A DNA stretch of 64,000 nucleotides from Rhypophila decipiens. Its lineage: Eukaryota; Ascomycota; Sordariomycetes; Sordariales; Naviculisporaceae. Below are positions 21,435-32,614 of the stretch, in pieces. Where the stretch lies: the NCBI GenBank assembly GCA_033297075.1, contig MU858071.1, forward strand, positions 1 through 64,000. The letters are read 5' to 3'. The position numbers and the translations under genes are program-made. The notes under the pieces are model-generated. The model did not search any database and was not told the DNA's origin. It was given only the letters and a program-made list of their open reading frames with translations. The stretch's first letter is position 1. Each line of letters starts with the position of its first letter.

Positions 21435-23456
21435 TTTGACAATGAAAGACCCGGTAAGACCTAGGTGAGATGTCCTTAGCCTCCAACCTCAAGCACGCAT
21501 CAAGTGACGCGTGGGGGCTGGAGGAGGAGGAGGAACTAAAAGAGAAAATCTATAGGCCCGACCTCACTAACAGAAGCATGGGGTCTAGCCAACGGCGCCC
21601 AACAGATGTGACTAGTCTGTACTAGAACACGCACCGTCGTATTGGCTTGTCTCACCGTGGACTGCGGGAGGGTGGGCGTGATGAAGTGGTGACTGAGCGC
21701 GTGACGACAGTTAGTAAACTGCACTGTATCGCTGAGGATAGCTCAAAGGACGGCACGTGGGTAAGTAGGCCTCTTGTTGATGGTGACGAAGTAGGCGACC
21801 TTCGGGAAGTGCACCCATAACTCAACCGAATGAGGTAGGATCAGGAAGAGCAGAAAAGGGGGATGAGAAGTGCTTGGTGCTTTGATTCATACCACACCGG
21901 GAGAATATAATCAAGCACAAATAGGGGAGACACGGAACCATGAACATGGACCATTACGTACCAAGATGGTGGTCCCTCTTCCGAGCCTGGATCCCACCGA
22001 TGCTGCCCGTCTTGCCCTCCCACACGAGAATAATATCTCCTTGGCTACTTCACCCTGATGGATTCAAGTCACTGGACGGCCGAAGACAGTCGTGGTGGGC
22101 CAAGTCGACAGTGGCTGGTCAACCGGTATAAGTCTAAATGGTGGTTTCTTGTCCTCTAGTCAATACATCTCTATATCTTGGGAGAGAACAGGGTATGCTG
22201 ATGTGAGCTAGAAGACGCGTTCGTATAGTGAGTGTGATCTCGATAAGATATGCAAGGTAAGGTACCTTGATGTCAGTGATACCGTAGATATCGATAACCC
22301 CAAGCCACCCAACAGCCCAGTCAAGTTCGGCCGGTATACCCAAAAAGGTCACCCACCAAGGGTAATTGTCTCGGATAATATCAAAGAAAGGGCAAAAAGG
22401 GCTGTAAAGGTTTCACTTACTTGGACGTAATCAAGCGGCAAGGTGCAGGGAGGAAACAGCAGTTATTATGTAGGAGTTTTCCTCGTGGACATGGAGGCAT
22501 GTTCGTTCTGGGCTCAGTCTCTTTCAGTCACTGTGCTCTAATGTAATGGGCCCAATTACGGGCACTTCCAAGGCCCGCTAGCTGTTAACAGGTGCAATGG
22601 TATGGGGCCCTGAAGCTTGTCATAACGCCTATGCCACGGCACTAACAGAACCCAATTCCGGTTTGACGGACCTTGTCTCAAAGAAAACCTTACTGGGGGG
22701 TTTTTTTTTTTTGAAGCTAGATATCCAGGAATATCGTCCAAAAGATAAAAAGAAGCAAAAGACAAGATCTCTTCTATTCACGAGACTCCCGGCAAACGAT
22801 CCTTCGACACTGGCGGAACCAGACCCAGCTGATGGGACCCGGTTCCTCACACGGGAAAACAAAGCTCGGCTATCGAATTTCTGATTTTCTGTACATAAGA
22901 GCTGTCCAAGGAGGATTTATTTTCAGCAATTTCTGTCCAATGAGAGGTCTCTATCGTCCCATGTGCTTGGTGAGCTTCGTCCGGTTTGTAAGGCTGATGA
23001 TGCCTCCTGTGTCTGGAGACCGCGGGGCAGTTCTTGAAAGAGGGGCAAGGTGGGGCCCGTGGCTGCGAGACCACCATGGAGTATGGACTTCATTGATGCA
23101 GATGAACGGAATATTGGTGCCCTACCATGTGCAGTAGCAGTACAATACACGTCCAAGACTCAGTTTGCGATGGCCGGCAATCCTCGAGCCCGTACCCCAG
23201 ATACCCAGTATGCTTTTACACACGACTTTACAACGCTTCTTCCCTTGTCACTACAAAAGGTACCTGTGTATATTTGCTCTGAGGCCAGTCCTTTTTAATA
23301 ACTGCCCTAACTCTGGCCAATACAAAATATAACATCAAGACAAACTTACTTTGCAACCCACAAGCCGGTCTCAAAAGTCCACAGTGGAAATGTCAAATGA
23401 CCCAGAAAGCACGCAACCAAAAACCGGTGGATCGGTTACCCGAAACCCAGCCCAGT
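21435..23456. other. Long intergenic region upstream of nuc-2
   Basis: Two kilobases with no supported gene between the nuc-2 start and the CUE5 stop. It contains the CACGTGGG site listed separately and a T run near 22702-22712. Short open frames show no recognisable protein. Confidence 0.5.
21754..21761 (+). promoter_or_regulatory. Candidate NUC-1/Pho4 E-box upstream of nuc-2
   Basis: CACGTGGG lies about 320 bp upstream of the nuc-2 start. CACGTGGG/T is the high-affinity site known for yeast Pho4, and NUC-1 is its Neurospora counterpart. This suggests nuc-2 may be under its own pathway's control. A single 8-mer is weak evidence by itself. Confidence 0.4.
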
Positions 23457-25015
23457 TTAGTTGCCCTTGTCGCCGCTTCCTCCGGCTTTGGGTTTATCGC
23501 TTACTAGACTATCGGCCATAGCATCAGCCGTTGCTTTCCTTAGCGCATCGGCATCATTTGACGATAGAGTAGTATCCTTCTTATGATCCTTGACCTCTCT
23601 CTCATCCTCACTGTCTCCGAGGCTGAACGGGTCATTGTCGGCAATCGGACTTGGTTCGACGGTCGACAATGGTTGCCATTTGCTCGCCTTGGCTCCTCCA
23701 GCTGCTGCTCCGCCCGTGGCCGGGATGTCCTTGGGAGGCAGTTTGGGGGATGCATTGTAGGCATCGATATCCTCGACTGTCTCGCTGAAGGCCACGCGAC
23801 GGCTGTCACCCGGCTTCGGAGACTTGGAAGGTGGAGGCGGTTTGAACAGGTTCGGGTTGCCAAACGCTCGGTTGTTCTGGACTGGTGCTGCGATATCGGT
23901 TAGCTATCATCTTCTCCAGGGTTTAAATTCTGCCGCTGCCACTTACTGCCGTCGCTCCTGAACTTCATGCCCGCGAAATCATCACTGAGGAGCTCGGGAT
24001 CGTTGTCGTAACGGTCGTAGTCGGCACTTCTGCGTGATGGATCGCGGCTTGGCCGTCCCATGAGGGAGCTGCTTCCCGCGCGATCGTCGCGTTCCTCCTC
24101 ATCCATAGCTTCCTCAAACTTCTTCTTCACGGTGTTGAAGAATGAGTTGAACTTGGTCTGCGTCTCCACGAAGCCCTTGCGCAAGCTCTCCTTGATGACA
24201 GGTAAGTCATCGTCAAGGAAGCTATGCTCTCGGTCGTAGGAATCGTTCGGGTTCGGGTTCAGGCCCGTCTGTTGTCTGCCCCGAGGCATCCCCGGGGTAG
24301 GACCTCGCTGAGGCGCCCTGTTGGCCGTTCTTGCTTCGTATTCCCCGTAATTTTCGTAGCGCTCTGCCAGTTGCCGAGCATAGAGCTCGTCCGCCTCCAG
24401 TTGCGACAGATTTGTCGAGGTCGGGCCAACAGGCTCGGCCACCCTTCTGGGGGGGGCCGGCGGGGGCAGCTCAGCTTGCGCAGCGTCGGGATCTGTCATT
24501 TGGAGAAGGGCGATGAAAGCGCGCTCAATATCGCCGGCGCTCGCCGTCAAAATAGCCTTGATGACCGCGGGCTCGACGGTAGGGAAGGCCTCCTTCAGCG
24601 TCTGCTCATGTTCCTGGGTTCTGCTGACCGGGCGCGGCGGCTTGGGAGGCGGAGCTTCGCTCGACGCCGGAGCATTGGCTGAGGCTGGCGATGTCGCTGC
24701 AGCGGTCGATTTGGTATTCGAGTCCTCGACGGGCAAGAGGCCCGGTTCCTGAACATCGTCGTCGTCCATCTCGAGTGGTCTGGCAGTGGTGGGAGACTCG
24801 GGAACGGCCTCTACGGTAGCAGACTTGCTCTTTTCAAAGAGGTTGCAGACTTGTGTCAGTTAAATAGGCCAACAATACGAAACGAGATTATGACGGGGAG
24901 GTTATTGTTGCGCGTAGGTTTCGAACGTTGCGGTTAAATCCACAACCATCAAGGTTGGCAAAAGTATGGGAATTCGCGGCGAGGTACATACCGTGGCGTT
25001 GGCGGGGTTCGACAT
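23457..25015 (-). CDS. CUE5: CUE-domain ubiquitin-binding protein, CUE5-like
   Basis: In yeast, Cue5 binds ubiquitinated proteins through its CUE domain and Atg8 through an AIM motif, delivering aggregates to autophagy. Exons 25015-24992, 24829-23947 and 23887-23457 give 445 residues. The CUE domain (about 70-110) reads EQTLKEAFPTVEPAVIKAIL and then SAGDIERAFIALLQM, with the FP and terminal LL residues expected for ubiquitin contact. Around it are Pro-rich stretches, an acidic segment FLDDDLPVIKE and a low-complexity C-terminus. The first intron (162 nt) ends at a GAAAAG acceptor, the only choice that keeps frame. It is head to head with VPS20 at 480 bp. Confidence 0.88.
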
Positions 25016-25495
25016 CTTGACCGCGCAACAGTAAATAAACTCTGGAAATAGTGGTGACAGGCAACAATCTTCGCTTTGTCAAAGATATGCGCGCAGATTC
25101 AGGCGACAAGAGGGCTGAGTGTTTGAGGAATTATGTCTTTTATTGTCGTCTCCAAGTATCGTAGCTCAGGAGGCTGTCGCATGACAGGACCCTAACTGGG
25201 GGGGCGATGCATTGCCCGAGATTACGTATCCCCGCGTACCCCACATTCCTGACAGCTGAACAGAAATTAATGTTGCACTCTAAAGCTGCTCCTTGGCGTT
25301 CCAACGTCGATAAGCAGCGGTCTCAGTTCGCCTATCAGGTTGGCGGGTGCCTCAATGCAGGCTTGGGACGAGCAGCACACGACACCGCAGCTTTGGAAAC
25401 AATTGCTCACCCCAACGAACTCCTCCTCCTCCCTTGAGAGAGCATATCTCAATATCCTTCCAGAAGGGGACCGTCCCTTCTCCAACAATCTCAAA
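25016..25495. promoter_or_regulatory. Divergent promoter CUE5 / VPS20
   Basis: 480 bp between opposite starts. No coding sequence supported. Confidence 0.5.
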
Positions 25496-26219
25496 ATGGG
25501 GAACAACCCCAGCCGAGTAACGGCGCAAGACAAGTATGCTACATAATGCTTCCCCCCGTTGCTCCTCGTCCCCCATAACTAACCGCCGATCCCTTTCACA
25601 AAGAGCAATCCTCGACCTGAAAAACCAACGAGACAAACTGCACCAATACCAGCGAAAAATAATCATCCTAACCGACCGTGAGACCGCCATCGCAAAATCA
25701 ATGCTCCAAAAGGGCGACAAACCGCGCGCGCTCCTTGCCCTCCGCCGCAAGAAATACCAAGAATCTCTCCTAGCAAAGACAGACGCCCAACTAGAGCAAC
25801 TAGAAAAGCTCACCTCCTCCGTCGAGTTCGCTTCGATTCAAAAAGATGTCGTCTTTGGTCTGCAACAAGGTACCAAGGTGCTTACGGAAATTCACCGCGA
25901 GATGGGTGGTATCGAGCACGTCGAAAAGCTGATGGGCGAGACGGCCGATGCTATTGCCTACCAGAAAGAAGTCTCTGAGATGTTGGGCGGACGGATCTCG
26001 AATCAGGATGAGGAAGAGGTTGAGGATGAGCTTGCTGCGCTGGAGGCCGAGGTTGTGGGTAAGAAGGAGGTGGATAGGACGCCGCAGCAGCAAGAGCCGT
26101 TGCCGAATGTACCAGATACTGAGCTGGTAGAAGAACCGAGGACAGGGGAGGGAGTACCTTCGATAGTGGAAGGGCAACGGCAGCAGATAAGGCAGCAACA
26201 GGAGGCTGTATTGGCTTAA
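25496..26219 (+). CDS. VPS20: ESCRT-III subunit VPS20 (CHMP6 family)
   Basis: Nucleates ESCRT-III polymerisation on endosomes for multivesicular-body sorting. Exons 25496-25533 and 25604-26219 give 217 residues. The N-terminus MGNNPSRVTAQDKAILDLK has the Gly-2 and downstream Ser of an N-myristoylation signal, as known for Vps20. A basic first helix pair follows (RDKLHQYQRKIIILTDRE, then LRRKKYQESLL). The Snf7 core continues through about residue 150, and the acidic C-terminal tail carries the autoinhibitory and MIT-interacting segment. The 70-nt intron has an ACTAAC branch site. A dipteran-like length is not seen; 217 is close to the fungal norm. Confidence 0.93.
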
Positions 26220-27095
26220 TTAGGCTGTCACGGTGTTTTGGCTCTCTTTTTTGTTGTTGGCATTTCGTATATACGCATATACATCTGGCATATGGGCCTT
26301 TGGGGTCTTTTTAGTTTTCCAGTATATGTGGGGGTTGGAGTTGGGGAGTTGCAAGGCGTACTGATTGGTTATTGATTTCATTGATACTCACACCGTCGAG
26401 TACATGCGGCACTGGGTATTGTCGTTCAGGGAGTTGGAACACAGAGAGAGAGAATATTTGTATGAAATCTCATCATCGTTCTCGACTACTGACTTGACGC
26501 TAGGTCACTAGAGAGTGGTTGAGAAGAGATTAGCTCGGACTCATGCTAGGAAAATAAATATGTCTTTTCTAGCTGGTTATACAGTGACGGGCTGTACGTT
26601 TCTAGCCATCGAGCTCGTTCGTCAGCTGGGCAAGGGTATGAAAAGGCCTTATATACTCGGTAGATATCTCCCTCCAAGTAGGCGCTACCACACACGTCGG
26701 AGATTGGGAGCAATCCGAAAATGGCAACCTTGACAGCGAGACAGACAGACCTTATTGCCCAAGTGCTTGGTTTTGTCACACTCGGCCGCGTTAAGTGCCT
26801 GTGTCGTCCATATACAAACCCGGTGCTTGCCGCAATTGTGAGCACAACCTCATGCATGGCTGACGTCAGCTGCCACACGCCCGGCCCGTTCTCGGCAGGT
26901 GGGGCAGCGGGGGTACCCCGTAGAGCTTGCGGTTTCGGACGAGCAAGCCGTCCCCGACTTCGCTCTACTAGCTATTGGCCTGTGATACGGAGTATATCTT
27001 GTCGAGTTCATTCTTCAAGTACCCTTATCCGTACTTACTCTTCCAATCACTCATTCTCGTGCATCGTCATATATAACGGGATAATTATTGCAACC
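26220..27095. promoter_or_regulatory. VPS20 3' end and LEU2 promoter
   Basis: 876 bp with no supported gene. It includes the CRE-like palindrome at 26859-26870. Confidence 0.5.
26859..26870. promoter_or_regulatory. CRE-like bZIP palindrome upstream of LEU2
   Basis: GCTGACGTCAGC is a perfect 12-bp palindrome containing TGACGTCA, about 230 bp upstream of the LEU2 start. bZIP factors bind this core; the amino-acid regulator CPC-1/Gcn4 prefers TGACTCA but also accepts it. The link to LEU2 control is inferred from position. Confidence 0.4.
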
Positions 27096-28486
27096 ATGGC
27101 GGAACACAAGATTGTTGTTTTTGCGGGCGACCACTGCGGCCCAGAGGTAACTACCCACCTCGGAGCTCGAGCTTTCCCACCCTTGACTCCAGTGGAGAGA
27201 GGCTGACTAAGACTTTGTTACAACAGGTCATTGCCGAGGCAATCAAGGTACGAGTCTGGTGATTTGCGACCTGGAGTTCAGTTGAGCACGTCTGACGCAG
27301 GATTCCATGAGTACAGGTTATCAAGACAGTTGAGGAGCTGAGCCCAAATGCTGGCAAATTCAATCTAGAGAACCACCTAATTGGAGGGGTAAGTCGCTGG
27401 TCCCCCGACGACAGGCAACGAGACAAAGTCTCTTGCTGACCTCGTGCGTTTCCCCAGTGCTCCATCGACCAGACCGGCGAGCCCCTCACAGACAAGGCCC
27501 TCGCCGCGGCCAAAGCAGCCGACGCTGTGCTCCTCGGCGCCGTTGGCGGGCCCGAATGGGGTGCCGGCGCAGTTCGCCCGGAGCAGGGCCTCCTAAAGCT
27601 CCGCAGTGAGATGGCCGCCTATGGAAACCTCCGTCCCTGTTTCTTCCCCTCCGAGGCCCTGGTCGAGTCCTCCCCCCTAAAGGCGTCTGTCTGCCGCGGC
27701 ACCGACATGATGCTAGTCCGAGAACTGACCTCGGGCCTGTATTTCGGCGAGCGAAAAGAGTACGACGGACAGGATGCGTTCGACACTACTGTCTATACAA
27801 AACCCGAAGTCGAGCGCATCGCGCGGCTGGGCGGGTACCTGGCCAGAACGCGGGGAGACAAGCGGGTTATATCGCTGGACAAGGCCAACGTGCTGGCGAC
27901 GAGCAGACTCTGGCGTACCGTGGTGGACGAGGTTTATAAAAACGAGTTTCCCGATCTCAAGGTTGAGCACCAGCTTATTGACAGCGCGGCCATGATCATG
28001 GTCAAGAACCCGACCAAGCTGAATGGCGTCATAATAGCGCCCAACTTGGCAGGTATGAGCAAGAAGGCCCCCTCCCCTCGTCCACACCTCAAAAACAGAA
28101 TTCAACTGATGAGTTTGTTTTTAGGGGATATTCTCAGCGACGAAGCGAGCGCTATACCCGGAAGCATAGGTCTCCTCCCGAGCGCCAGTCTCTGCGGGAT
28201 CCCCGAGGGACAGGACTCGAAAGTGCGTTCCATCTATGAGCCGATTCATGGGAGCGCGCCGGATATATCGGGCCAAGGGATTGTCAATCCCATTGGCACT
28301 ATCCTTTCCGTAGCCATGATGTTCCGGTACTCGTTGAATCTCGCCCGTGAGGCTCAACTCGTCGAGGACGCGGTCCGCAATGCCATCGACGCCGGGCTAC
28401 GAACCAAGGACATGGGCGGCAATACAAATACTACAGAAGCAGGAGATGCCATCGTTGCCGAGTTGGTCAAGATTCTCAAGGCATGA
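27096..28486 (+). CDS. LEU2: 3-isopropylmalate dehydrogenase
   Basis: Oxidatively decarboxylates 3-isopropylmalate in leucine synthesis using NAD+ and a divalent metal. Five exons (27096-27146, 27227-27247, 27317-27388, 27458-28052 and 28125-28486) give 366 residues, the family length. Exon 2 is only 21 nt. Motifs include FAGDHCGPEV, LLGAVGGPEWG, RPEQGLLKLR, LRPCFFPS, ELTSGLYFGER, SLDKANVLATS, GDILSDEAS (metal-binding Asp) and YEPIHGSAPD (NAD site). The last intron is 72 nt and has no in-frame stop, so retention would insert 24 residues without shifting frame. The usual GDGIGPE start is GDHCGPE here. Some filamentous fungi carry two copies; which one this is cannot be told. Confidence 0.95.
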
Positions 28487-29006
28487 GATATCTCACGCCT
28501 CAAGGGGAAGGGGAAAAATGGGGGTGGAGGGATGAGAGATATTCAAATAAAATAGTGGCTGGGAAGCGTGAGTCAAGAACAGGAGTCGTGGGGAAAAAGA
28601 AGTCGACGGAATTCAAGTGAGAATCATCTTGGCTCACCACTGACGGCACAGCCTGACTGAGGAGAATATGATGGATGGAGTTATGATTTACGCCCATCTA
28701 TGGAATACAAGGCGGAATACCTGAGACAATGCCGGACATCCTTTGCTCTTCAATAGGTAGGTAATGATGCAACCCAATTATCCGAATACCATTGCGCCGT
28801 GCTGGGTCCCTCGAGCTCCAAAACTCCAACCTGTGTCCGTCCCCTCCCTCCGTGCTCCAAATGCTACGTATAAACGCTTCCAACTGTGCCTAGGTATGCG
28901 GGCAACCTCCATCATCCTCCCAAATGCAATTCGCTCACTTGGTGATAGTGTTTCATGATGACCTCTTCTTCACTCGCCCGTCCGCCCCTGCTTCCCCTTA
29001 TCCTCC
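28487..29006. other. Convergent 3' region LEU2 / HUL4
   Basis: 520 bp between convergent stops; no gene supported. Confidence 0.5.
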
Positions 29007-32000
29007 CTACTTCAGTCCAAAACCCTCACTCTCGTATACCGCCCTCCAAAGAAGCTCCTCCAATCTCTGTCTCGTCGGATACCGCCACAACGACAAAGTA
29101 TTAAAACAAGTCCTAGCAGTAGGATACCGTCCACAGTCCTCCCCCAGACAAGAAATCCGAATCGTCAACGAGGCAGCCCCCATCGCAGGAATCCTATCAC
29201 TCCCCGTAATGAAAAGCAACAACTTCCTCTGGTCCTCAGCCGAGGCACTCTCAAACGTGTCCCAGAACCACCGAATAATAGGTTCCGTCTCTGCCGGATT
29301 GGGCAATGATCTCCAATTATCATATTCCGCCACGGCCTTCAGGCTCTCAACATCCAGTGCCCCGTCGGAGCCGCGCACGAGAAGTTCAATCTCGTCTGGT
29401 CGAAAAAGGGAGAGAGCATTACCGCCGCAGACTGTAAAGAAGCCTCGTTTGAATGGCTCGAATTGTCGTGACACGGAGGTGTCTAGAAGATAGCGGACAT
29501 ATAAATCGACGTATTCTCTGCGGTTCGCATTCGTGACCGCTCTCTTTTCTCCCCCCGGGCAGAGCAAGACCCTCTCCGTGGAGCCGTATCGGTCCGTGTC
29601 GATCACGAAATCGAGTCCAAATATCGATTCTACATCCCCCTCGTAATCAAGCAGCTGACGAAGGCCCCTGGCTAGCCGTGGTCGATACTCGGCGAGATCG
29701 TCCAGGGTATAGGTCATGGTCTGTCGGGGTTGTGAGTTTGCGATGGCAGGTGGCGGGGCGGCCAGCAACAGTTTCCGAAAAGCAAACGGAGGGAGAGCTA
29801 CGTCGAGGATCGTGGAATTGTATATGGCCAAACCAAAAACAACGCCCACTAAAAAGAACTGCTCCGAAGGTTCCAGCGAGTTTGGGTTGAAATAGCAGTA
29901 TTGCGAATCCTCGTCGTATATAAACATGCCTATAAATCGTCAGCAGATTGCGCAGGAGGCGACACGTGGGTGAAACATACCATGATCGGGATTGAACACC
30001 TCCCTCACGAGTAATAAAAACCATTCCTTCCGGAGACCCCCAGCGTCGACGCCTTCTTCACCCTTGAAGACAATCTTGAGACCCTTTTTGATTTCCTCGC
30101 CGCCGCCACCAATTACCTCACGCACGGCCCTCAGGCTATCATCAACAAGACAATCCCGACGAATGTTGAGAATGAGAAACTGCTGCACGACCCTATGCGT
30201 CATGATACTGTCAAAGAAGGCATCTCTGGCCTTGTTTTCCATCTGCCGTCTAGCATCGTGCTCGAGGATACGAATCTTGGCGCCTATGCTCAGCAGAAAG
30301 GGGTACTGGCAGAAAGAGAACTTGGCCTTCGTACGCTCCCATGCCTCAAAGTCGCCCACCAGATCAGACTCGTCGAGCAATGTCATGTAGAAATCGCTGG
30401 TCGGAAGGGCTTGGCCGCTATTTTGCGCTCCCTCCGCCGTGGCATAGCAATTCGAACGGTTCGCCAGGTTTCCTCGCGTATATCCCGTACTATTTGCGGC
30501 GAACAGGAGGCCAAGGACTTGAGCAGCAGCCTTGATCTGCCAGTCATCGTGGTATACCAGAGGCTGTTGCTTTTCCTTTTGCTTCTTCGACGACCCTGGG
30601 GCTCTTTCCAAGGCGGCGTGAAGGGACGCAGGAGATCGACCAGCCCTCATACTGGGGATCAGGCCATCCATTACATCAACTCTAGCTTCGTACTTCTTTT
30701 CATTCTGTCGAATTAGCCGGTATGCGAGAAAGCCAGCCGCCAGATCTTTCATCTGGACATAAATCGACTGGGGATATCGCGCCAACCACGCCACGAGATG
30801 GTTATGGCATTCTGTTGGCGTATTCGACATGATTCCAACGATACGTTTGATCAAGCCAGAGTGTTGTCCAGATACTGGGCCAGTGCCGCGAGACGTGTCG
30901 TCATTTCGACCTGGCAATAACGTATCCGGATGGTCGAACTCACCGGACCATGGTTCATACCCCGCCCGAAGGAGAGGGTTAGCCGCGACTATGAGAAGGA
31001 ATCGTAGATCGTGAGGATTGGCAATAGGCCTTCCCGGGCGCTTCAAAATCGTCTCACTGGCCTTCAACAGCGTCCTTTGGACATGTTCTTGACCTACGAT
31101 AATCTGAGCTTCGATCTCCTCTAGCGCTGCAAAAGTCACCGCGAGGCCCGGGTCTTGATCTACCAACTCGTCATATATGGCCGGCCATGACCGTCCGGCC
31201 TCAATGACGGTTGTGTACCAGTCTCCCAGCTCGTCCCAATCGAGATACGGAGTTCGCATGCTCACGGCCGAGTGACCGGTCTCGCTCCTGTTCGAAGCCG
31301 ACCTGCCAGGCACAAGGTCCTCCTGGCCGCCGCTCCACCAAGAGCCATTCTCTGCGAAGTCACCCAACAGAAGAAGCTTGGCGTCCAAGTCAATGATTGG
31401 GTGCTCCGGATTCTGTAGTTCTCTTCTGGGCTCTGGGGGCCGCCGCCGTCCGCCGTCATGACTTTGTTTCCCTCGATGGCTGGGACGGTGGGTTGTGAAT
31501 GCGGAATTCAGACATTCAAAAGAAGTAAAGCAGGCGACAACATAGTCCTCTAATGATTTGAATATTCGCCTTGGTTCCCCTGCTTGGCTTCCGGTTTGTG
31601 TCTGCTGGGCCCCAGCGGGCTGGGGTACTAGGTCTCGAAGCACAGGGCGGCGCTCTGGGTATGACGTTGACAACGATCTTGTATTTGGCGGACGATTTGA
31701 GGTTAGGTAAGATTCTTGACGTGAACTCTGTGGTTGTGGTCTCAATGATCTCGTAGCATTTGGCGATAATCTGGAAGGCCGAGCATCTGAGCCACTATAA
31801 CCACGTGTTGGCTGCGAAATTCCCACATTACTTCCTCGCCGCTCTGGTGGTACTTTCCCTGATCTAGTGCCTAACTCGGATATCAAGAATGAACGAAGAC
31901 ACTGCGTGGCTATGGTCTTGGTAAGCTCCAGCGACAGCGTGTTCCCTGCAACTCGTCCATGCATGTTAGCCATTGTTGATATCTAGGAAGTTGACGCGAT

Positions 32001-32614
32001 GGGAGTCTCTTACCGCTGGCCTTGGACCGATCTTCGGGGGTAGAGCTTGACCGTTCACCATTTCCCCCCTTCTGGTCACGTAGCCTCGGCCGAAGGTCGT
32101 TGATGGTCAGACAGATGGTGCATTTGAAGACATACAGCTCCTTGGGCCAGCGCACAAGCGACCCGCACGTCATACAATTTCCCGTGCTAAAGTCCTTGTT
32201 TCCCACCGAAGAGCCAGTCCTGTGGCCCCGAGTCTGGGGCCGGCTCGGATCCGGCACTGGAGGAGCTTCGTCGGGATCCGAATCGGAGCTCTTCTTGGGC
32301 ATGTTGCTGGACTTTTTCTTCTTGATGGAGAATAGCGAAGGAAAGGGATGACTCATGGATCGCGTATGTCCAGGTCTCTGGGGTTGTGAAGAGGGGTGTA
32401 AATCTTCGTCTGAGGAGCTCGAGTCGTCGCCCTGGAGATTCAAGTTGTGCAGGGCCTCGAGCTCATCAGTTTGCGTGGGATTCTGGAATCGGCGGCCTAT
32501 TGACCCAGGATCTGGGCGGCGGTCGCGGTTGTGGGTGGCCGTTTGCTGTCTCTGCCTTGGTGGCGACCGGTCAATTGGACGGTGCGAGTCCACTCTATCG
32601 GGCCAGGGAGCCAT
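29007..32614 (-). CDS. HUL4: HECT-type E3 ubiquitin ligase, HUL4 type
   Basis: Accepts ubiquitin from an E2 onto a HECT cysteine and transfers it to substrates. Exons 32614-32014, 31945-29981 and 29929-29007 give 1162 residues; the introns are 68 and 51 nt. Near the N-terminus a zinc-ribbon-like CMTCGSLVRW then FKCTIC follows an acidic and Ser-rich segment. The middle is helical. The HECT domain fills the C-terminal 350 residues: VFKGEEGVDAGGLRKEWF, YFNPNS, GLAIYN, and the catalytic loop LPTARTCFNTLSL style with the active Cys at about residue 1130, 32 residues before the end. The zinc ribbon plus a C-terminal HECT fits Hul4 better than Rsp5, Ufd4 or Tom1. It is divergent from the phosphodiesterase gene. 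Confidence 0.88.

Noticed and set aside
22832..23137. 101-codon plus-strand frame upstream of nuc-2
   Set aside because: Unrecognised, with overlapping frames on the other strand; not supported as a gene.
28487..29006. Possible extra exon of LEU2 or HUL4
   Set aside because: Both proteins end at their normal C-termini, so none is needed.
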